Notes under the pieces: generated by a model
Seen by the model: only the letters and a program-made list of their open reading frames with translations
What the model was told of the DNA's origin: nothing
The model's database searches: none
NCBI RefSeq assembly: GCF_025567415.1
Contig: NZ_JAOQJV010000001.1
Coordinates: forward strand, 124,001 to 188,000
Reading direction: 5' to 3'
Source: Claveliimonas ammoniilytica
GTDB lineage: Bacteria > Bacillota > Clostridia > Lachnospirales > Lachnospiraceae
DNA: 64,000 nt
Made by a program: the position numbers and the translations under genes
In this document: positions 8,257 through 16,135 of the stretch, piece by piece
How the letters are laid out: every line of letters begins with the position of its first letter
Position numbering within the stretch: the stretch's first letter is position 1

Positions 8257-8775
8257 ATGCTGAAGCTTACGGGAGGATTTCTCATTATTTTGGCAGGAAG
8301 CCTGCTTGGAGGCTGCCTTGCCTGGGAGCAGGACAGGATCTGTCAGGAAATGAGATATCTGCAGGGACTGATGCTACGGCTTCGGGGAGAATTGTGGTAT
8401 TCGAGAACGATGCTTCCTGACATTTTCAGAAGGCTTGCGAGAGAAATGAAAGAGCCATATGACAGATGGCTTTCCGAAATGGCAGATCGGATGTGCAGAA
8501 AAGATGGAGGGAATCTGGTGGAAATATGGAGTCAGGGAGTGGAAATTCATCTGACAGAAAATATGATCCCGGAAAAGGAGAGACAGCGGCTTATGGAACT
8601 TGGCAGTTTTCTTGGACATGCGGATATAGAAATGCAGATTCGTTATCTGGATCGTTATCTGGAAGAATTTGCAGATGCCATAAAGGAAAGACAGTCGATG
8701 CTTGGTGAAAAGAAAAAGCTGTATCGTAGTCTGGGAGTGATCGGCGGTATTCTGATTGCGGTGATGCTGATATAA
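8257..8775 (+). CDS. spoIIIAB: Stage III sporulation protein AB
   Basis: Membrane component of the SpoIIIA channel, structurally like GspF of type II secretion. The ATG at 8257 gives MLKLTGGFLIILAG, the typical N-terminal membrane segment, and a 172-aa protein. The longer frame from 8149 overlaps spoIIIAA and is not typical of the family. A second hydrophobic segment ends the protein (VIGGILIAVMLI). The ribosome binding site is weak, so expression may lean on translation of spoIIIAA, whose stop lies 22 bases upstream. Confidence 0.93.
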   Translation: MLKLTGGFLIILAGSLLGGCLAWEQDRICQEMRYLQGLMLRLRGELWYSRTMLPDIFRRLAREMKEPYDRWLSEMADRMCRKDGGNLVEIWSQGVEIHLTENMIPEKERQRLMELGSFLGHADIEMQIRYLDRYLEEFADAIKERQSMLGEKKKLYRSLGVIGGILIAVMLI

Positions 8776-8786
8776 GAGGAGGATAC

Positions 8787-8981
8787 ATGGGGGTAAATCT
8801 GATATTTAAGATAGCGGCGGTGGGTATTCTGGTGTCAGTACTGGGACAGGTGTTGAAGCATAGTGGAAGAGAAGAACAGGCGTTTCTGACGAGTCTTGCA
8901 GGACTGATTCTGGTATTATTCTGGATCGTGCCATATATTTATGATCTGTTTGAATCCATACGGGATCTGTTTTCCCTCTGA
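8787..8981 (+). CDS. spoIIIAC: Stage III sporulation protein AC
   Basis: Small membrane protein of the mother-cell channel apparatus. It is 64 aa with two membrane segments (about 3-22 and 32-52) joined by the polar loop KHSGREEQ, the normal layout of the family. AGAGGAGG lies six bases before the ATG. It follows spoIIIAB by 11 bases. Confidence 0.95.
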   Translation: MGVNLIFKIAAVGILVSVLGQVLKHSGREEQAFLTSLAGLILVLFWIVPYIYDLFESIRDLFSL

Positions 8982-9056
8982 GCAGTGTTAGACTACTACG
9001 GGAGATATGTCGATTCGAAATTTTATCTGTAATAGATGTGGAAATGGGGGATGTAT

Positions 9057-9443
9057 ATGAATATGCTGCAGGTTGCAGTACTGGGAGTGGCGGGTGTACT
9101 TCTGGCGGTGCAGTTTAAGGGCGGAAAAACAGAATACAGTACATATATTGCACTGGGAGTGAGTGTGCTGATTTTCACAGCAGTATTTGGACAGTTGGAA
9201 GTATTGGTGGATACTGTGCGTGAGATTGGAGATACCATAGGATTAGATGGAGTTTATATTCGCACAATGTTGAAAATGATCGGAATCACATATGCAGCAG
9301 AGCTTGCTTCGAGTATATGTAAGGATGCTGGATATCAGACGGTTGCAGCACAGATTGAGATATTCGGAAAACTGTTAATTATGGTATTAAGCGTTCCGAT
9401 ACTGTTGATGGTACTACAGGCAATCGGAGAATTCCTGACATGA
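9057..9443 (+). CDS. spoIIIAD: Stage III sporulation protein AD
   Basis: Polytopic membrane protein of the SpoIIIA complex, related to SpoIIIAC in its first half. Of several in-frame ATGs (9036, 9051, 9057) I chose 9057 because GGGGG at 9046-9050 is then six bases away. This gives 128 aa, close to the B. subtilis protein of about 133. Hydrophobic segments lie near 4-20, 30-48 and at the C-terminus. The stop overlaps the spoIIIAE start by four bases (ATGA), indicating translational coupling. Confidence 0.93.
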   Translation: MNMLQVAVLGVAGVLLAVQFKGGKTEYSTYIALGVSVLIFTAVFGQLEVLVDTVREIGDTIGLDGVYIRTMLKMIGITYAAELASSICKDAGYQTVAAQIEIFGKLLIMVLSVPILLMVLQAIGEFLT

Positions 9444-10645
9444 AAAAACAGAGCGCATACGGGAGAATTCTTCTGGTAAGAATAAGTATGTTGGCGATGA
9501 CGGTGATAGCAGCCTTGTGGTGGCAGGAAAAAGCGGAGAGTATGGGTATAGTATATGCCAGTGAGACTGAAGACGTGCAGATATCAGACAAGACGCAGAA
9601 TATGGAACTGTTGGAATCAATGGATTTTACAGATATTGATCGGATGATGGAAGACCTTTTTCCACAGGAAAGGATGGAATTTGCGGATGCGGTCAGACAG
9701 ATTATGATGGGAAATACGGATGTTGGCCGAGATGCTATAAAAGAAATGCTACGGGAGAGGATATTCGGAGCTTGGGAGGTGAACAGAAAAAGCATTTTAT
9801 ATCTGATTCTTTTGGCGATTGCATCAGCAGTATTCATCGGTTTTTCTGATATATTTCAGACCAGGCAGGTGTCACAGATTAGCTTTTATATGATCTATCT
9901 TCTTGTGATGGGAATCTGTCTGGCATCATTTCAGGCAGCATCGGAATGGATGGCAAATGGAGTGCATACGTTGACAGGTTTTATGAAGGTGTTGTATCCG
10001 GTGTACTTTGCAGCAGTTACAGTCGCGAAGGGAAGCATCAGTTCCCTTGCATTTTATCATCTTGCGATTATTCTTATTGTAGTAATTGAAGAGCTGCTGC
10101 TTCATCTGATCGTGCCGGGAATTCATATGTATGTGATAATAAGGGTGATGAACAGCTTGCAGTCAGAAGATTATCTGTCTAAATTTGCAGAGCTTCTGGA
10201 GACGGCAATCGGTTGGGGACTTAAGACTCTGATGGGTGGCATGATCGGGTTAAATGTGATACAGGGGATGCTTGGACCGGCAATTGATACTGTGAAACGA
10301 AGCGCAGTGACAAGAGGAATGGAGATGGTTCCGGGGGTAGGAGATCTGCTTGGCGGTACGGCAGAGGTTGCCCTTGGCACCGCTGTGCTGATAAAAAACA
10401 GTATCGGTATCGTTGGAATGTTCCTGTGTCTTGTACTCTGCCTTGCACCATTATTGCAGCTTGCAGTGATCACACTTGGGTACAAGCTTGCAGCAGCACT
10501 GGTTCAGCCTGTATCGGATAAAAGAATTATAGAATGCATCAGTGGTGTAGGCGAAGGCTGCAAGATGCTTATGAATTGTATCTTTGTTACCGGGATTTTA
10601 TTTCTGGTGACGGTTGCTATTGTGAGCTATACAACAGGAATGTGA
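9440..10645 (+). CDS. spoIIIAE: Stage III sporulation protein AE
   Basis: Multi-spanning membrane protein of the feeding-tube/secretion channel between mother cell and forespore. The 401-aa protein has an N-terminal signal-like segment (about 9-30). An acidic extracytoplasmic stretch carrying SETEDVQISD and MDFTDIDRMMEDLFP follows, and then seven or so membrane segments. GMEMVPGVGDLLGG is a family-typical motif. Start and stop contact the neighbouring genes closely, as expected within the operon. Confidence 0.95.
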   Translation: MKKQSAYGRILLVRISMLAMTVIAALWWQEKAESMGIVYASETEDVQISDKTQNMELLESMDFTDIDRMMEDLFPQERMEFADAVRQIMMGNTDVGRDAIKEMLRERIFGAWEVNRKSILYLILLAIASAVFIGFSDIFQTRQVSQISFYMIYLLVMGICLASFQAASEWMANGVHTLTGFMKVLYPVYFAAVTVAKGSISSLAFYHLAIILIVVIEELLLHLIVPGIHMYVIIRVMNSLQSEDYLSKFAELLETAIGWGLKTLMGGMIGLNVIQGMLGPAIDTVKRSAVTRGMEMVPGVGDLLGGTAEVALGTAVLIKNSIGIVGMFLCLVLCLAPLLQLAVITLGYKLAAALVQPVSDKRIIECISGVGEGCKMLMNCIFVTGILFLVTVAIVSYTTGM

Positions 10646-10656
10646 TGAGGGATTAA

Positions 10657-11001
10657 ATGGAAAAATTATATGAGTGGGTTCGTCAGATTGCATATGTGAT
10701 GGTACTGATTTCGGTGATTATGCAGCTTGCGGCTGGAAAACAGTACCAGAAGTATATCAGGTTGTACACGGGAATCGTTTTGATTCTTTTTATGCTTGTT
10801 CCGGTGTTTCGGATATTTGGAACAGATACGACAGGATTCATGACTGAAGCTGAAAAAAAGTATACAGAGATGGTGGAGCAGATTGAGACAAAGTCAGCAG
10901 AACTTGAGGAGGAAGATGTGGAGAAAAGTCTGGAAGAATCAGAAGAGGAGCAAACAGAAGCAGGGCGGATAGAAGTGGGGGAGATTCGGATTGGAAGATA
11001 A
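10657..11001 (+). CDS. spoIIIAF: Stage III sporulation protein AF, short form
   Basis: Membrane component of the SpoIIIA complex. In B. subtilis it is about 200 aa and its soluble part has a ring-building fold. Here it is only 114 aa: two membrane segments (about 8-27 and 34-52), then a highly charged glutamate-rich tail (ELEEEDVEKSLEESEEEQ). The stop lies inside the start region of spoIIIAG. The reading frame shows no sign of a frameshift and the next gene is intact, so this looks like a naturally compact form lacking the ring-building domain. Confidence 0.85.
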   Translation: MEKLYEWVRQIAYVMVLISVIMQLAAGKQYQKYIRLYTGIVLILFMLVPVFRIFGTDTTGFMTEAEKKYTEMVEQIETKSAELEEEDVEKSLEESEEEQTEAGRIEVGEIRIGR

Positions 11002-11626
11002 GAAGCAGATACCGAAGATAGACTGGAAAAAGCTTGTCGGGAAATGTAAGGATCTGTGTCATAGAAAAGACCGTCTACTGATTATACTGCTTACAGGCAT
11101 TCTTTTGCTGGTAATTGCAGTGCCGTTCTCTGGGGAGGGTGATGCGGAAACGGGATTAATGCATTCCGGTAAAACGAAAGATCCCTCGGATAATACTTCA
11201 AATGAAATGGCCGGAAATGGTAACGCGGAAACATATGCAGATTATTTGGAACAGAAACTGGCGAAGGTTTTGTCGGAAGTACATGGGGTAGGACAGACAG
11301 AGGTTATGATCACCATGGCATCTTCTTCAGAAAAGATTCTTGGCGCAGACAGTGAGTCGGAGAGTGAGTCAGTGAAGGAGTCAGACAGTCAGGGTGGCAG
11401 CAGAAGTACGATTCAGAGTCGGAGTTCCCAGACAGCAATCTATGATGGTGGTGGAAGCAGCCAGGGAGCGCCTTATGTGACAAAAGAACTGACACCGGAG
11501 GTGGCCGGAGTCATCGTAATAGCAGAAGGTGGTGATGACCCGGTGGCAGTAGAGAATATTATAGAAGCCGTTCAGGCATTATTCGAGATAGACACGCATA
11601 AAATAAAGGTAATGAAACGTAATTAA
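10991..11626 (+). CDS. spoIIIAG: Stage III sporulation protein AG
   Basis: Ring-forming protein of the SpoIIIA channel. It has one membrane segment (about residues 32-48) and an extracytoplasmic domain that forms a large ring in the intermembrane space of the engulfed forespore. The start is a TTG at 10991 with GGGGGAG eight bases upstream, overlapping the end of spoIIIAF by 11 bases. The protein is 211 aa. The region EQKLAKVLSEVHGVGQTEVMI begins the ring-building fold, and a Ser/Glu-rich insert (residues about 116-145) interrupts it, as in other members. Confidence 0.94.
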   Translation: MEDKKQIPKIDWKKLVGKCKDLCHRKDRLLIILLTGILLLVIAVPFSGEGDAETGLMHSGKTKDPSDNTSNEMAGNGNAETYADYLEQKLAKVLSEVHGVGQTEVMITMASSSEKILGADSESESESVKESDSQGGSRSTIQSRSSQTAIYDGGGSSQGAPYVTKELTPEVAGVIVIAEGGDDPVAVENIIEAVQALFEIDTHKIKVMKRN

Positions 11627-11650
11627 ATTCATCGCAAGGAGGAAAGTAGT

Positions 11651-12280
11651 GTGAAGCATAGGGTGCGGAGAAATCAACTGGTGATCGCGGGACTTGCAAT
11701 TATGATCGCAGCAGCAGGATATCTGAATTATTCCGGCAAACTGCTGGGAGGGAAGAATCAGTCTAAGGAGACCAGCAGTGACCTTGCTAATATGGAGCTT
11801 CTGGATATTTCGGAGGAAGATCTGTCGGCAGCAAATGGAGATATTAAGAGCAATGATAATGAGGAAGATGGTACCGTGGATGGAACGCCGGGTGAAGCGG
11901 TTCTGACCAGTGGCGATGCCAGCGCAGTGGTGGCAGAAGCAAAGGTAACCCGAGAACAGGTGCGGGCAAAGAACAAAGAATCCCTGATGGAAATCATTGA
12001 TAATAAGAATCTCAGTGATGCGCAGAAGCAGGAGGCAGTGGATCAGCTCCTTTTGATGACAGATCTGGCGGAAAAAGAAGCGGCAGCAGAGACAATGCTG
12101 GCGTCGAAAGGGTTCAAAGAAGCAGTGGTAAGTCTTACTTCTGATGGGGCAGATGTGGTAGTCAGTGCGGCAGAACTGTCTGAGGCGAACCGGGCGCAGA
12201 TTGAGGATATTGTTACCAGAAAGACGGGAGTAGCAGCAGAAAATATTGTAATTAATCCGGTTGCGGCAACAGAAAATTAA
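11651..12280 (+). CDS. spoIIIAH: Stage III sporulation protein AH
   Basis: Mother-cell membrane protein whose extracellular domain contacts forespore SpoIIQ across the intermembrane space. The GTG start has AAGGAGG ten bases upstream. It is 209 aa with one N-terminal membrane segment (about 9-25), an acidic linker, and a C-terminal YscJ/FliF-like domain starting near VTREQVRAKN. It is the last gene of the operon and is followed by a terminator hairpin at 12319-12360. Confidence 0.94.
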   Translation: MKHRVRRNQLVIAGLAIMIAAAGYLNYSGKLLGGKNQSKETSSDLANMELLDISEEDLSAANGDIKSNDNEEDGTVDGTPGEAVLTSGDASAVVAEAKVTREQVRAKNKESLMEIIDNKNLSDAQKQEAVDQLLLMTDLAEKEAAAETMLASKGFKEAVVSLTSDGADVVVSAAELSEANRAQIEDIVTRKTGVAAENIVINPVAATEN

Positions 12281-12318
12281 ATTAAAAAACGAGTTGGAAA
12301 AGCAATGAGAAAGACCAG

Positions 12319-12360
12319 AAAGTCTCTGAAGATCAGAAGAGTGATGTTCAGGGACTTTTT
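12319..12360 (+). terminator. Terminator of the spoIIIA operon
   Basis: AAAGTCTCTGAA (12319-12330) pairs with TTCAGGGACTTT (12347-12358), 12 base pairs with one wobble, 16-base loop, followed by further T residues. Confidence 0.8.
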
Positions 12361-12394
12361 AACGTATTTTTAACGAGAATTATGATGGAAATAA

Positions 12395-12422
12395 TTGACA
12401 AAAAGTTTATTAGTAGTATAAT
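12395..12422 (+). promoter_or_regulatory. Vegetative promoter of the XRE-potABCD operon
   Basis: TTGACA (12395-12400), 16-base spacer, TATAAT (12417-12422): both boxes are perfect consensus. The leader before the regulator gene is about 85 bases and is a likely site for autoregulation by that repressor. Confidence 0.8.
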
Positions 12423-12513
12423 CAGAATCGTGTGAAAGTTTAGTGAAAACATATTTTGGGTTTAGAAATATTGTGATTCAAAATAAAAGTTACAAAAGGA
12501 AAGAAGGAACGGT

Positions 12514-13071
12514 ATGGAACTGGAATACGTGAATGAACATATCGGGAGAAAGATTAAAGATCTGCGCAATCAGAACGGACTGACACAACAGGAATTGGCA
12601 GACAGAACAGAGCTTACCAAGGGATTCATTTCCCAGCTTGAACGGGGACAGGTATCACCGTCAGTAGGAACGCTGCTGGATCTGATTGAATGTCTGGGAA
12701 CAACGGCATCAGATTTCTTTAAAGAGACAGAAGAAGAACAGATCGTTTTTTCTGAAAATGGATTTTTTGAAAAGGTTGATGATGTCGGTAATCAGATACA
12801 ATGGATCGTGCCGACAGCACAGAAGTATCAGATGGAGCCGCTTCTTGTGACGATTGCGCCGCATCAGCGACTGGATGAAGATAAACCGCACAGCGGTGAG
12901 GAATTCGGGTATCTTATTTCGGGAAGAGTGAAGCTGCATCTGGGAGAGAAGGTCTATCAGGTAAAAGCGGGAAACAGTTTTTATTATCCTGCAAAGGAGA
13001 AACACTGGATCGAGAACCCGGGCAGCAGGCCGGCAAAATTCATATGGGTTAGTACACCACCTAATTTTTAG
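12514..13071 (+). CDS. XRE-family transcription regulator with C-terminal cupin domain
   Basis: DNA-binding regulator, 185 aa. Residues of about 10-65 are a helix-turn-helix of the phage-repressor type (QQELADRTELTKGFISQLER). Residues of about 110-180 are a cupin (PHSGEEFGYLISGRVKLHLG, then FYYPAKEKHWIENPG). This two-domain layout is that of PuuR-like regulators, whose cupin binds small effectors. It is the first gene before potABCD, 23 bases upstream of potA, and shares their promoter. I infer that it senses polyamines and controls polyamine uptake, including its own gene. The effector is not shown by sequence. Confidence 0.9.
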   Translation: MELEYVNEHIGRKIKDLRNQNGLTQQELADRTELTKGFISQLERGQVSPSVGTLLDLIECLGTTASDFFKETEEEQIVFSENGFFEKVDDVGNQIQWIVPTAQKYQMEPLLVTIAPHQRLDEDKPHSGEEFGYLISGRVKLHLGEKVYQVKAGNSFYYPAKEKHWIENPGSRPAKFIWVSTPPNF

Positions 13072-13094
13072 AGAAAGCAGAATGGGGGATAAAG

Positions 13095-14534
13095 ATGGAG
13101 AACACAAAGAATATCATTGAATTAAAACATATTACCAAAACATATGAGGATGGATTTACTGCAGTTTCCGACTTTAATCTGGAGGTAAAACAGGGTGAGT
13201 TCATTACATTTCTTGGGCCATCAGGATGCGGCAAGACAACGACGCTCCGCATGATCGCAGGATTTGATATTCCATCAGGAGGCGAGATTCTGTTAAATGG
13301 AAAGCCGATCACAGAATTGCCGCCGAATAAGCGGCCGATCAATACGGTTTTTCAGCGTTATGCATTATTTCCGCATATGAATATTTTTGACAATATCGCA
13401 TTTGGATTGAAGCAGAAAAATACACCAAAGAGTAAAATTGTAAAAAAGGTTAAGAAAGCATTGGAACTTGTGGATCTGGAAGGATTTGAGAACCGGAGCG
13501 TGAGTACACTGTCCGGAGGTCAGCAGCAGCGTGTGGCAATTGCAAGAGCGGTTGTCAATGAACCGCAGATTCTGCTTTTGGATGAGCCTCTTGGCGCACT
13601 GGATCTGAAGATGCGTAAGGAGATGCAGTTAGAACTGAAAGCCATGCACAGAGAGCTTGGTATTACGTTTATCTACGTAACCCATGACCAGGAAGAGGCA
13701 CTTACCATGTCAGATAAGATTGTGGTTATGTCGGAAGGTAAGATGCAACAGATCGGCACACCGGAAGACATTTATAATGAGCCGATCAATGCATTCGTAG
13801 CAGATTTTATCGGAGAGAGTAATATCTTTAACGGAATTGTAACAGGAAAGTTGAAAGCTCGTTTCTGCGGTGGCGAATTTGTCTGTGTGGATGATATGAA
13901 GGAAGGTACACACATTACAGCAGTCGTGAGACCGGAGGATGTGCAGATCGTTGCTCCTGAAAATGGAACGATCCGTGGTACGGTGACATCTGTGATCTTT
14001 AAGGGAATGCATTATGAGATTACGATCGAGTCCGGTAAAAATGAGATCGTAGCTCAGTCAGTCAATGTGGCGAAGGTAGGTCAGCGCGTAGGTATTACAG
14101 TGGAGCCTGACAATATCCATCTGATGGTAACAGAAGATCACACCAACTTCTTTAAGGTTGAGATTAATAAGAATAAAGAACTGGAATACAATGATAATGT
14201 TCTGGATGTGAGTCTGACTGATATTATTAAGGGCAGTTATTTTGATGAAGATGGTGATCTGGTAGATTCTAATGGCATAGAGATTGACACCAGAAAGATC
14301 CGTGTGACAGCAGCAATCCAGCCGAGGGATATCCGTATGACAGATGAGCAGGAGGAAGGACTGGTACAGGGATATATCAGTAATCTGATCTACGAGGGAG
14401 ATCACTATAGCTATGTCATTCATACGGATCTGGAGCATGATTTTGTTGTGGATGATGAATACCTGTGGAATATGGATGACCAGGTGGGGCTGATCATGCC
14501 GGTTGACAAAATGAAATTTACAGTAAAAAGGTAG
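13095..14534 (+). CDS. potA: Spermidine/putrescine ABC transporter ATP-binding protein, extended C-terminus
   Basis: ATPase subunit of the polyamine importer. Walker A is GPSGCGKTT (41-49), the signature is LSGGQQQR (139-146), and Walker B is LLLDEP near 158-163. At 479 aa it is about 100 residues longer than usual. The C-terminal part holds two similar TOBE-like units, near 274-345 and 403-478. Compare TAVVRPEDVQI with TAAIQPRDIRM, and VIFKGMHYEITI with LIYEGDHYSYVI. TOBE domains of such ATPases are regulatory or ligand-binding, so the duplication may add a control point. potB follows after 12 bases. Confidence 0.95.
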   Translation: MENTKNIIELKHITKTYEDGFTAVSDFNLEVKQGEFITFLGPSGCGKTTTLRMIAGFDIPSGGEILLNGKPITELPPNKRPINTVFQRYALFPHMNIFDNIAFGLKQKNTPKSKIVKKVKKALELVDLEGFENRSVSTLSGGQQQRVAIARAVVNEPQILLLDEPLGALDLKMRKEMQLELKAMHRELGITFIYVTHDQEEALTMSDKIVVMSEGKMQQIGTPEDIYNEPINAFVADFIGESNIFNGIVTGKLKARFCGGEFVCVDDMKEGTHITAVVRPEDVQIVAPENGTIRGTVTSVIFKGMHYEITIESGKNEIVAQSVNVAKVGQRVGITVEPDNIHLMVTEDHTNFFKVEINKNKELEYNDNVLDVSLTDIIKGSYFDEDGDLVDSNGIEIDTRKIRVTAAIQPRDIRMTDEQEEGLVQGYISNLIYEGDHYSYVIHTDLEHDFVVDDEYLWNMDDQVGLIMPVDKMKFTVKR

Positions 14535-14546
14535 GAGGAACGCAAA

Positions 14547-15341
14547 ATGCACAGAAGAACATTTTCCAGAAAAACACTGGGAATACCGTATGCTATATTC
14601 TTGCTGCTGTTTGTAGCAATGCCGCTGCTGGTACTTGTGTATTATGCATTTACCAATGGACAGGGCGAGTTTACGGTTATGAATCTGGTGGGATTTTTTA
14701 CCAATCCTAATACACTTGGCACGTTGTTTTACAGCTTTGGCGTGGCAATCGTGACGACGGTAGTCTGTCTGCTTTTGGCTTATCCAACAGCATATATTCT
14801 GGCAATCAGCAAATGGAAGTCTAAGACGGTGATCCTGCTTTTATTTGTGATGCCGATGTGGATCAATTTCTCCCTGCGTATTACCGCGTTGAAAGAGATT
14901 CTGACATTTATCGAAGGAAATCTTGCATATCACCCATTTCTGAATACGGTTATTGGTATGACTTATGATTTTCTTCCGTTTATGATATTACCGATCTATA
15001 CGACCATATCCCGTCTGGATGGCTCGCTGCTGGAAGCAGCAAGGGACCTGGGGGCGGGAGAGATGCAGGCATTCTTAAGAGTGACATTGCCATTATCCGT
15101 TCCGGGAATTATCAGCGGCGTATCAATGGTGTTTCTTCCGGCAATGACCAACTATGTAGTACTGGATATGCTGTATAACAGTGCCTATATTATGGGCAGC
15201 CTGATAGGAAGTTATTTCTCTGCATACAACTGGCATGGCGGATCGATGATCGCGCTGGTACTTCTGGCAATTATCTGTCTGTTTACACTGTTTGGCGGAG
15301 GGCAGGAAGATGAAAATGCGAGAGGAGGTTCCTTGCTGTAA
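14547..15341 (+). CDS. potB: Spermidine/putrescine ABC transporter permease PotB
   Basis: Membrane permease of the polyamine importer, 264 aa, with about six membrane segments and a basic N-terminus. The EAA loop that docks the ATPase reads LLEAARDLGAGEMQAFLRV. TAGGAGG precedes the ATG. The stop codon shares one base with the potC start (TAATG), so the two permeases are probably translated together at equal levels. Its C-terminal 15 or so residues after the last membrane segment (GGGQEDENARGG) are hydrophilic. Confidence 0.95.
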   Translation: MHRRTFSRKTLGIPYAIFLLLFVAMPLLVLVYYAFTNGQGEFTVMNLVGFFTNPNTLGTLFYSFGVAIVTTVVCLLLAYPTAYILAISKWKSKTVILLLFVMPMWINFSLRITALKEILTFIEGNLAYHPFLNTVIGMTYDFLPFMILPIYTTISRLDGSLLEAARDLGAGEMQAFLRVTLPLSVPGIISGVSMVFLPAMTNYVVLDMLYNSAYIMGSLIGSYFSAYNWHGGSMIALVLLAIICLFTLFGGGQEDENARGGSLL

Positions 15342-16135
15342 TGAAAAAGACTGGAAAAATGATATTTATAGGACTTGTGCTCGCATTTCTGTATCTGCCG
15401 ATTCTTGTGCTGGCAGTCTACAGTTTTACGAAATCAACGAATATTGGGGCAATCCGTGGATTCTCCATGCATAACTATGTGACGTTATTTTCAACACCGG
15501 AGCTGGTGAATATGATCACAGGAACCATTGCACTGGCACTGGGAGCATCGGCACTGGCAACGATACTTGGAACAGTAGGGGCCATCGGTTCTTTCTATTC
15601 TAAGAAGAGAACCGCAGCTATGTTAAATACATTGAATCAGATTCCGGTAGTGAATGCGGATGTAGTGACCGGATTTTCTATCTGTATCTTACTGGTAGTG
15701 GTACTTGGAATCAGCAAGGACACATTTATTCCGCTGATAGCAGGACATGTGACACTTTGTGCGCCGTTTGTATTCTTGTCAGTGATCCCGAAGCTGAAGC
15801 AGATGGATTCCAGTATCTATGAGGCAGCACTGGATCTTGGGGCAACACCGTTTACGGCACTTACCAGGGTTGTGATTCCACAGATCATGCCAGGTATCGT
15901 ATCCGGATTTGCATTGTCTGTAACGCTGTCGCTGGATGATTATTTTGTGGCAACTTACACGAAGCCGGCAACCTTTGATACAATCAGTACCTATGTGGTA
16001 AATGCAACCAAGGGTGCGCAGACCAATATCAAGACAGCACTATGGGCACTTTCTACAGTAATATTTGTGTGTGTTGTGTTACTGGTATTGATCATGAATA
16101 TACGGTCTCACAGGGCAGAAAGGAGAGGATCATGA
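15341..16135 (+). CDS. potC: Spermidine/putrescine ABC transporter permease PotC
   Basis: Second permease of the polyamine importer, 264 aa, about six membrane segments. The EAA loop is IYEAALDLGATPFTALTRVV near residues 161-180. It overlaps potB by one base and potD by four (ATGA), a tightly coupled operon. The gene order potA-B-C-D is the usual one. Confidence 0.95.
   Translation: MKKTGKMIFIGLVLAFLYLPILVLAVYSFTKSTNIGAIRGFSMHNYVTLFSTPELVNMITGTIALALGASALATILGTVGAIGSFYSKKRTAAMLNTLNQIPVVNADVVTGFSICILLVVVLGISKDTFIPLIAGHVTLCAPFVFLSVIPKLKQMDSSIYEAALDLGATPFTALTRVVIPQIMPGIVSGFALSVTLSLDDYFVATYTKPATFDTISTYVVNATKGAQTNIKTALWALSTVIFVCVVLLVLIMNIRSHRAERRGS

Noticed and set aside
16042..16131. Earlier start of potD at 16042
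   Set aside because: It lies in potC coding sequence and would put 30 odd residues before a normal signal peptide. The ATG at 16132 has a good ribosome binding site.
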